Source: Orychophragmus violaceus | Lineage: Eukaryota > Streptophyta > Magnoliopsida > Brassicales > Brassicaceae | NCBI GenBank assembly: GCA_030180135.1 | Contig: CM058239.1 | Span: forward strand, 68,207,823 to 68,271,822 | Direction: 5' to 3' | DNA length: 64,000 bases | Part shown: positions 56,930-64,000 of the stretch, piece by piece | Layout: the number at the start of each line of letters is the position of its first letter | Numbering within the stretch: the first letter of the stretch is position 1 | Translations under genes and position numbers: made by a program | The notes under the pieces: model-generated | What the model was told of the DNA's origin: nothing | Database searches by the model: none | The model's input: the letters and a program-made list of their open reading frames with translations, nothing else

Positions 56930-57400
56930 AACTAGTATAACTATGTATAAGTAGTCTGGTAGAACTGGTAAATATGAATAACTAAGTAAAACTATGTATA
57001 ACTATGTATAAGTAGTCTAGTAGAACTGGTAAATATGAATAACTAAGTAAAACTATGTATAACTATGTATAACTAGTCTGGTAGAACTGGTAAATATGTA
57101 TAACTAAGTAAAACTATGTATAAGTAGTCTGGTAGAACTGGTAAATATGAATAACTAAGTAAAACTATGTATAACTAAGTAAAACTATGTATAACTAGTC
57201 TGGTAGAACTGGTAAATATGAATAACTAAGTAAAACTAAGTAAAACTATGTATAAATAAGTAAAACTATGTATAACTAGTCTGGTAGAACTGCTAAATAT
57301 GTATAACTAAGTAAAACTATGTATAACTAGTCTGGTAGAACTGCTAAATATGTATAACTAAGTAAAACTATGTATAACTAGGTTAGTCTAGGGTAGAACT
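56930..57400 (+). repeat. Tandem array of GTATAACTAG / GGTAGAACTGG units in the VANDAL-like element
   Basis: Units of about 50-60 bp (AACTAAGTAAAACTATGTAT, AACTAGTCTGGTAGAACTGG, TAAATATG) repeat at least eight times downstream of the DUF1985 gene. The same decamer family GTAnAACTnG recurs in the intron at 54990-55165, at 58240-58650 and at 61160-61290 of the same element. Confidence 0.85.
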
Positions 57401-57523
57401 AGATGGTGCATTTAAGCAATAGGTGGCATTACAAACTGAGATAAACTCTTAAACAAGTCTTAAAACCGAAAGGAAACCAACATGGGAACGGATCCCAACC
57501 AACATGACAACATTCTAAAAACA

Positions 57524-57969
57524 TTAAACACTTGTAACCCATTTTCCCAGCAATTCCTTAAGCTTTTCAATCTCTTCACCTCTTTTCTTGAGCGCTATTC
57601 CCAACTGCTCAATTCGATATTCGTGGCTTTCAATCTTCACGGCCTGGGAGTCCACAATATTCCTTAAGCTAGTGGCTTCTTCCTCGACGCCGCTAACCCA
57701 AAGTTTCCGAATGTGTAGCCCATTATCCTGCACATAAAAGACTCTCCTTAAACACCGAACCAACGAATCACCAAATCAACATATCTTACCCTAAACGCAT
57801 TACAAACAAAGTGTCTCTTTCCCACGTCAGGTTCAGGCTCCACAATGATTCGACCACCGCACGTGCATCTTGTCGGTATGCCATTGTCACCATCTGCGAT
57901 GAAGAACATCTTGTCGTACTCCTTCTGCTTCATGTCACTGTAGTAAGGATCGGCTTCGAATTTGTCCAT
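57524..57969 (-). CDS. GRF-type zinc-finger protein of the VANDAL-like element, 127 aa, two exons
   Basis: Exon 1 is 57969-57790 and exon 2 57727-57524, joined at GTAAGA and GTGCAG sites to 127 codons plus stop. The start is the Met of MDKFEADPYYSDMKQ; an upstream in-frame extension to 58149 reads as hydrophobic low-complexity and is unlikely to be coding. Residues 31-60 (GIPTRCTCGGRIIVE ... KRHFVCNAFR) match the GRF zinc finger, C-x-C ... C, found in many small plant proteins of the At4g04775 type. The C-terminus (ESHEYRIEQLGIALKKRGEE) is a probable coiled coil. No lesions seen. Its place between VANC-like and transposase genes suggests it is an element gene, but its role is unknown. Confidence 0.65.
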
Positions 57970-58759
57970 GTCCAAGAGAAGAGGGAAGAAGTTGAATTGA
58001 GAGAGTAGAAAATGAAATGAGAGAGGAAAGGAGTTCTCGAAAGGAGAGAGGACGATAAAGAGAGAGAGAGAGAGAAGGACCCGAGAGAGAAATGGGATAA
58101 AGTGAGTAGAGAAAGGAGGAAAAGTATATTTTTGGGGTTTGGGAGCCAAAAATATTCGTCAATTCTGAATTTTTCCGCCGAAAAAATTGTTAACTTTGAA
58201 TTTTACCGCTCGACAAATGCACATAGTTTACAGGAGTTCGTAGTTGTACAAAGTTTCTTAATAGTTTTACTTTGCTTGTTTTCAATATATTCAGTTTTAC
58301 TGGAACTTTAAATTTGATTTTATAGTTTTACAGATTATTTTACACAATTGATATATAAATCTAGTATTTCTGTGTATTAGTATGAAACATTCCTCAAACT
58401 TATGAAAATGTATCCTCCTAACGTGTCCATTGTTCGAAAAATGTTCTTGAAAGTATATGAACATTGTTGGTGATTACACAATTGCCTGTTTCGTAATATA
58501 ACCCATTGTCCACTGTTAGGATAAAAGTGATCCTACAAGTTAAAATCTCTTATAGCTATATGTTAATTATTTTCTCTAATGATATTCATTATAATTACGA
58601 TAATCACTTAGTTTTACACAGTTTTACACAGTTTTACACAGTTTCACCAGAGTATTGACATACAAAATTCAATGCAGGGGTTCATCAAATAGAAAACACA
58701 AAGTTATACAGAGTGAAACAAAAGTACATTACAGAACCAACCAAAGCTTACACATAAAA
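57970..58759. other. MULE intergenic DNA, no gene seen
   Basis: GA/CT-rich near 58000-58100 (probable GRF 5' UTR), then AT-rich. GTTTTACACA is repeated four times at 58608-58645, the reverse of the GTAAAACTG motif type. Confidence 0.5.
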
Positions 58760-61101
58760 TCACTCACAATCAGAGTTTGAGTCATCTCTAAATAACAGCC
58801 CTGATAGTCTATCCCTTTTATTCTGTGTCCTTCGCCGTCTCCCTCCTTCTCCAGCTGATGGATATCTATGTACTCTCTTCCGACCCCTAGTTATCGTGTA
58901 AACCGGAGGTAGGATTTGCATATCTTTGATGTAATCCGGGACGTTCCATGCAGACATATCAGGGACAACATAGATGGACCTATAATAAGCCAATGCCCAC
59001 ATCTCCGTCAAATAATATTTCGAAATCAAATCATGGAGTCTTATTTTGTTAGCACTTGCACGAGCTCTATCGCTCCTTTTGTATGTTATGTATGCTGCTA
59101 GGACATGGAGACAAGTATACTTCTGAATATTAAAGAAACCACATGAGCAAGTTTTCGATTCCAAGTTCACCAAATAAACCTTTCCATCAATGTCATCGAC
59201 TTCGCACTCGAGCTCGAAAGTGTTTACCTCCCTCACAGCTAATGTCTTAGCAATTGGCCAATTTTTATGCACGAAGATCTGGACCAAAGGCACGAGATTG
59301 TCTTTAGTATCTCCAGCCACGGCCTCTTTCCTATGCTTGTTAAACCAATCCGAAAATTTGCGAATGATAGTATCAAGCAGTGGCATTAAGGAGTACCTCC
59401 TCGCATCAAGAAAAGTCTTGTTCAGACATTCCGCAGAGTTACTCGTGTCCAAGTTGTATCGTTTACCTGGAAAAAAACATCTAACCCATTTTTTCTTGAC
59501 GGTAGTCTCCTCCACATACTTCGCGGCTGAAGGATATCTCCTCTTAAATGTCTCGTAACGACTGTAGAACTGAGCCGCTGTGTGAGACCAACCCATCTCC
59601 TGAACCTATCAGCGACTACTTTTTTGTTTGCATTCCCAGCATGTCCTTTCACGTTTTGGGACAAATGCCATAAACAGTATCCATGATGAGCTTGTGGAAA
59701 CACGTTTGCTATTGCATTGATGAGGCTTTGATTTCTATCAGTCACAAATACCAATTCGGACGAGTCGACTATAACGCTTTTCAACATCTCGAAAAACCAT
59801 GTCCAACTAGCTATATTCTCACCGTCAAGAACACCGAAAGCTATAGGATAAATGTGACGATTAGGATCCTGAGCTACGGCAAAAACAAGTACACCACCAT
59901 ATCCGGTCTTGAGGAAGGTTGCATCAACAATTACCACTTTCCTCATGCATGCAAACCCTTCAATGCTAACTCCCAAAGCTATGAATAGATACTTGAATTT
60001 GTTTCCCTCATCCACTTCCACAGCAGTTACCCTTCTAGGATTAACCTCTTCTAACACGTACAGATAACGATACAACATCTTGTAGCTATCTTCCGGACTA
60101 CCACGCAAATCACAAACTGCTTGAATTTTCCCTCTTAACGCCGTAGAGTATGATATGTCTACGCCATATTTTTGCCTGACTAGATCAATGATGGTTCTAG
60201 GCTTTGGAGTTTCGAAGTTCCCGGAATATTCCTCACTCAAATACGATGCAACTAGCTGTGATGAGCCTTTCATACAATCAGCGCTTCCAGTTTGTTCGAC
60301 ACGGTTGCATGTGTGCATCTTCGTGTACGTTCTAATAGAGAACATATCCGAGTTCTGGATCCTTGCTGCTCGTATACCCCATTTACATCTCTTAATAGAA
60401 CATTTAACCACCCACCGCATTGTATCAGAATGTTGCGTAACATACTCAAAAGAGTTTTTAAATGCCAAACTCTCAACAAACTCTATAACCGCCTTCTTAT
60501 CTCGAAATTCTTGATGCACACTCAACCCTAAACCGTCTTCCCATGGCGCGACAAACTGACTACTTTCAACAACAGGTGGTACCTCACGATATTCATCACG
60601 CATACCCGACGTATCATCCTCTCTCACTTGCTCTTCCTCTCTCACTTGCTCTTCTTGACTTGTTTGACCGTTTTCTACAAACAACGGCACAACATTAGCT
60701 CCTATTTCTCCGTTTTCAACAAACAATGTCAAGGCATTAGGTCCTACTTCTCCGATTTCATCATGCTCATAGTTCAAACCAGCAGAGCTTTTCCCCGCTC
60801 TCGACTGTTGCGTGGGCAGCTCCAGTCCAGTCACGACCTCCACACACAAAAGACTTCTACGGTTGTCTTTATCAACTGTCATTAGATAACCACAAAGATC
60901 TTCATCATCCGAAATACTCATATGTTCTTCACAGCCAACCCCCAACAGAATGTAACACAATTCCAATCTAACATTATTCTCATCTAACGCATGCTTCTTG
61001 TAAAGCCTAGCTATTACCATCTCCAAAGTTATCTCCTCTTTAAACACTAGGCTACACATGCGCCCCTGATATTTATAATAGATGCACACTCTGTCGCTCA
61101 T
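58760..61101 (-). pseudogene. MuDR/VANDAL-type transposase, one frameshift
   Basis: I start at ATG 61101 (MSDRVCIYYKYQGRM), just after a TTTTGGCAG acceptor-like site, so a 5' UTR intron is likely. Domains: PB1-like N-terminus to about residue 85; acidic linker; MuDR N-terminal domain (FRDKKAVIEFVESLAFKNSF ... WGIRAARI) ; MULE DDE core with VIVDATFLKTGYGG near 59930, FVTDRNQSLINAI near 59740 and HGYCLWHLSQNVKGH near 59665; then SWIM zinc finger CSCGFFNIQKYTCLH near 59150-59105; basic C-terminus. A single-nucleotide frame change near 59600 separates the two halves (to 59596 and onward). Otherwise open, so recently inactivated. Confidence 0.85.
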
Positions 61102-61889
61102 TCTATCCTGCCAAAACAAAAGCAAAAAACTCAGTACATACTTGTAGTTGTACAAAAGTTTGTTATCAGTTTTACAGAAGTTGTCCTCAGTTATACTAGT
61201 TATACGAGCTGCACAAGTTATACCAGTTTTACTAGTTATACTAGTTATATCAGTTAAACATACATCGGTTATACTAGTTGTCCCCAGTTCTACAACAACA
61301 TGAACACAAATTTGAATCGATTTCAAGATCATCCAATTACAACAATACACACCCTATTCTACCTCTGAAATGCATTTACACTCAATTCGTAGTCCAAATC
61401 AACCAAGAATCAATGGCTAAACAACAATGTAGCAACTCATCAGCTGAATCTACCAAAAAACAATCCAAATCATCCCAATCGGATCCCAAACCCACAAACC
61501 TCGGTGGGTTGACGGAGCACGGCGGAGGCGGCGATTGGCGATCGGAGACGCGACGGCGCCGACGAGCAAAACCAGTTCAGAGAGGCGGGCGGCCCGAGTT
61601 GAGCGGAGCTGGGAGGGGAAGCTCGGGATTCGGATTGATTCTATTTTTTTTTTTCAGAAACCAAATTCTCATCCAGTTGGGATCCAATTCTCTTAAACCC
61701 AATTCCAACCCAATCCAATCATAACCAATTTCCCCATTCCAATTTCTGATTTCTAAACAACCAATTTCATAGTAAACCAAGGGTAAAAGGGTCAAACCAC
61801 ATTTCATTAAAGTGGGAAGGGTATGGGAGATTAGTTGGGGGTAGTGTGGATTTGTTTTAGAGCCATAAGGCTACACGAGAAGTTGACCC
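61102..61889. other. Right end region of the VANDAL-like element
   Basis: Holds a motif array (61160-61290, GTTATACTAG and relatives, the reverse of GTATAACTAG), the probable transposase 5' UTR, a GC-rich stretch at 61500-61620 and an end-like sequence AGAAGTTGACCC at 61878-61889. No separate gene is supported. Confidence 0.5.
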
Positions 61890-63239
61890 AAAAAATAATC
61901 TCATGTCTTATAAAAATTATTTTAGTTTATATTTATTTTTAATTGCGAAATGAGGCTATTTACATGGTAAGTTTCATAAGTTCAATTTTATTACTGACCC
62001 AACCTGAAATATCCATAACCCGTCTTTATTTTGATGGATGATCCGATTCAACCCCCACTTATACCCATTTCAATTTTGAATCTGTAAAGAAAAATTACAT
62101 TTTTACAACTTAAAAAAAACTCTTGAAGTCGTTCATCTCCTCCGAATCGGAATCGTCTCCTCCGACGGCGACGTATCGTATCCCGACAGTATGAAACTGA
62201 TCCCATTGCTCCGATGCTCGAACTCTGAACCAACTGAACTATACTCCTGATGCTCACTGACTTCTGAAACAATGTCTTCCACAAAACTTCACCACACTAA
62301 TCTTCACTATGATCGCCAGTCCACTGATCTTGACTGAACTGCTCCACACGAGTTTTTGATTCTATCTGCGACAACTGATAACCGCTTTGAATTCACACTT
62401 CTGGCTTCCCCACCTTGCTTTGACTTCTCTGAATTGCACAACACTGACTCGCCCTCCATTCTCGATACTTGTCTTGCCTCCACTGCTTATCGCTCCACAT
62501 CGACATTCTACTAATATCGATGTTTCTCCTTCCAACTGAATCGCCAAACTCATGCACGTCTCGAACTTTATCGATCACTGAACTCCACGCTTCACGGACT
62601 TCAAAACTGCTTTCCCTCTGGTGAACTCGAACTGATCCAACACTGATACTGATGCCTTCCAAATCTCTTTGCTAACTCATCATACCCAACTGATTTCTCC
62701 GAATCTGACTGTCAGTGATACCCACACTGTCTTGCTTTCGGCTCGGGTCAACTACTTCACGACTTTCTTGTACTTCTCTTATCTTTCGGGTTCGGGTTCG
62801 GTCTCGTGTTCACGTCACATCATCCATCATGATCTGTACCACAACTTAACAACACAATACCGGAGTGGTTAAATCTTTTTCTAACTTACTCTTGATTTCA
62901 CCTACTTATAGAGATATGGTTGCTTAGTCATGTACCCGACGGTCACGCATGGCTAAGTAACAATATCCTATAATTATCCTTCCTAATAAGTAAGCTTCCT
63001 AATAAAACCGCTTATTAATTTCGAACTTAATTTTACCTAAAAGGTTCTTCTAATCTTTCTTACTACCAACGAATCTATCCGATAACCTAACTTTTCATCT
63101 ACCACACCTTCTGATTCCAACAACCTACTGCAATCTCCATTACTCGAACCGATCGGTCTCTATGATTCGCTAACCCAAGCCCGAAGGCTACCGACAACTT
63201 AGCGAATCTACTAATGCAGTAATGCTCACCACTTAACTA
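61890..63239. other. Non-coding stretch, no gene seen
   Basis: Several short open frames on both strands (for example 62393-62662) lack any domain. The sequence has CTGAACT-type phrases repeated at 62210-62590 but no clear unit. Confidence 0.4.
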
Positions 63240-63510
63240 ACAACCTAACGATCAAGCATATGCATTTCTAACAAACTAGCGGTCAAACAAATGCAACACT
63301 ACAACCTTAACAACCAAGCAATGCATTTCGAACAATCCAACAATCACGCAGATGCAATGCTACCAACCTAACAGTCAAATGAATGCATCACTAATGTTCT
63401 AACAATCAAATAAATGCAATGCATCAAAACATGCTAACGCCGTAACGATCAATCAAATGCGGCGATTCAAAATCATAAACTAGAAACCTAGCGAGCAAGC
63501 AATGCATCAA
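63240..63510. repeat. 31-bp periodic degenerate repeat
   Basis: ATGCA recurs at about 63259, 63291, 63321, 63352, 63383 and 63414, i.e. every 30-32 bp, within units like AACCTAACAGTCAAATGA. The array is imperfect and loses phase after 63430. Confidence 0.6.
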
Positions 63511-63714
63511 TCAAACACGGAAAGAAACATTCAAAACCCTAAAACATCACGCAACAATCAATCAAAGTCTACTACAAGCGGACGCCCCATTATCCCCAAA
63601 AACAAAATCAAGCGCCGCTACATATACGAGAATCGTCAGTGACGAATAATACGCCGACCTAAATACAATAAAAATGAGTTAGAGCTTTACTTACCTGGGC
63701 TTACTATGATACCT

Positions 63715-64000
63715 AAACCTAGAACCTCCAACAAGACCGGTACGGCCCGCAAAGGTGGAAGTACGACTCGTGGAAGTATCCACTGGCAGGTGTGCCAGGG
63801 GGATGGTGTGGGTGTGCGGCGCGTGTGGATGGTGCGGGTGTAGGCGCCGTGCTAGGACGAGGATCTGCAATCAGGAAGATAGGCGCAAGGTGGCCATCGT
63901 GACCGCATACATGACAGATGGCCGGTGGCGGTACCGGCTTGTAAGGCTTGCGGTAGCGAGAATTGGTCGGAAGTGGGCACCAATGAAAATGGAACCCTGT
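63715..64000 (-). pseudogene. Partial coding-like exon with a zinc-knuckle-like motif, cut by window edge
   Basis: A minus-strand frame reads RKPYKPVPPPAICHVCGHDGH and then a P/T/H-rich run (PSTAPTPAPSTRAAHPHH). C-x2-C-x4-H resembles the start of a retroelement gag CCHC knuckle, but the last Cys is not where expected. A GTAAGT donor-like site follows near 63690. The gene extends beyond the window; identity is uncertain. Confidence 0.3.

Larger units (their letters stand above)
36540..61889. mobile_element. VANDAL-like Mutator (MULE) element carrying DUF1985, GRF and transposase genes, split by retrotransposons
   Basis: Excluding the nested retroelements (37083-54536 and one GGCGA copy) the element is about 8 kb. 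It holds a plus-strand DUF1985 gene and, on the minus strand, a GRF zinc-finger gene and a MuDR-type transposase. DUF1985 proteins, as I recall, include VANC, the anti-silencing factor of Arabidopsis VANDAL elements; VANDALs are MULEs without long terminal inverted repeats, which fits the lack of clear TIRs. Non-coding parts are rich in GTAtAACTaG-type motifs. Both ends are approximate. All three genes except GRF are broken. Confidence 0.6.

Noticed and set aside
61278..61724. 148-codon plus-strand frame at the MULE right end
   Set aside because: It spans the reverse of the transposase 5' region and GC-rich terminal sequence; no domain and no splice support.
62393..62662. 89-codon minus-strand frame
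   Set aside because: No recognisable domain, overlapping frames are similarly open, and it lies in repeat-like DNA.

Overview
This window reads as a repeat-rich stretch of a plant nuclear genome, almost certainly from the Brassicaceae. One intact host gene, a 14-exon CSN4 (COP9 signalosome subunit 4) at 29909-32610 on the minus strand, encodes a 397-residue product very close to the Arabidopsis protein as I remember it. Nearly everything else is transposable elements, often nested, plus relics of an F-box-like gene and an LRR gene.

Layout. 1-3350: decayed LINE. 3640-6698: decayed minus-strand Ty1/copia pol. 6699-11015: low-coding DNA with a Helitron-like 3' end, an LRR pseudogene and a complete 689-bp hAT-type element with an 8-bp target duplication. 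11230-13651: truncated copia. 13652-18568: gag-only LTR element whose 5' LTR carries a solo copia LTR. 18569-28336: large LTR element with almost no coding capacity, its 5' LTR split by a complete Athila-like gag-protease element (19433-24970). 28337-29908: AT-rich. 29909-32610: CSN4. 33039-33900: relic of a VANDAL-type gene with an array of TAGTATTAC-like motifs. 34954-35781: F-box-like gene broken by one TAG codon.

From about 36.5 to 61.9 kb lies what I read as a VANDAL-like Mutator element: a broken DUF1985 (VANC-like) gene, a GRF zinc-finger gene and a frameshifted MuDR-type transposase. Its DUF1985 gene was split by a minus-strand copia (C3, 37083-54536, TSD GGCGA). C3 in turn received an intact young plus-strand copia (C2, 38141-45967, TSD CAATT, one 1325-codon ORF) and a second Athila-like gag-protease element (A2, 48697-53020, TSD AGGTC). 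61.9-64 kb: mostly non-coding, with a 31-bp periodic repeat and a partial zinc-knuckle-like coding fragment at the edge.

The most unusual signal is a short paired palindrome shared by otherwise different LTR elements: two TCGATCGA-cored motifs (best form the 16-bp palindrome TGTGTCGATCGACACA) whose centres lie 20-23 bp apart, most often exactly 21 bp. I count about 25 pairs, in copia LTRs and leaders, Athila-like LTRs, leaders and gag-protease linkers, and once as a roughly 56-bp insertion inside an integrase gene. I saw none in the LINE, hAT, VANDAL-like or CSN4 sequence. All counts were made by eye.
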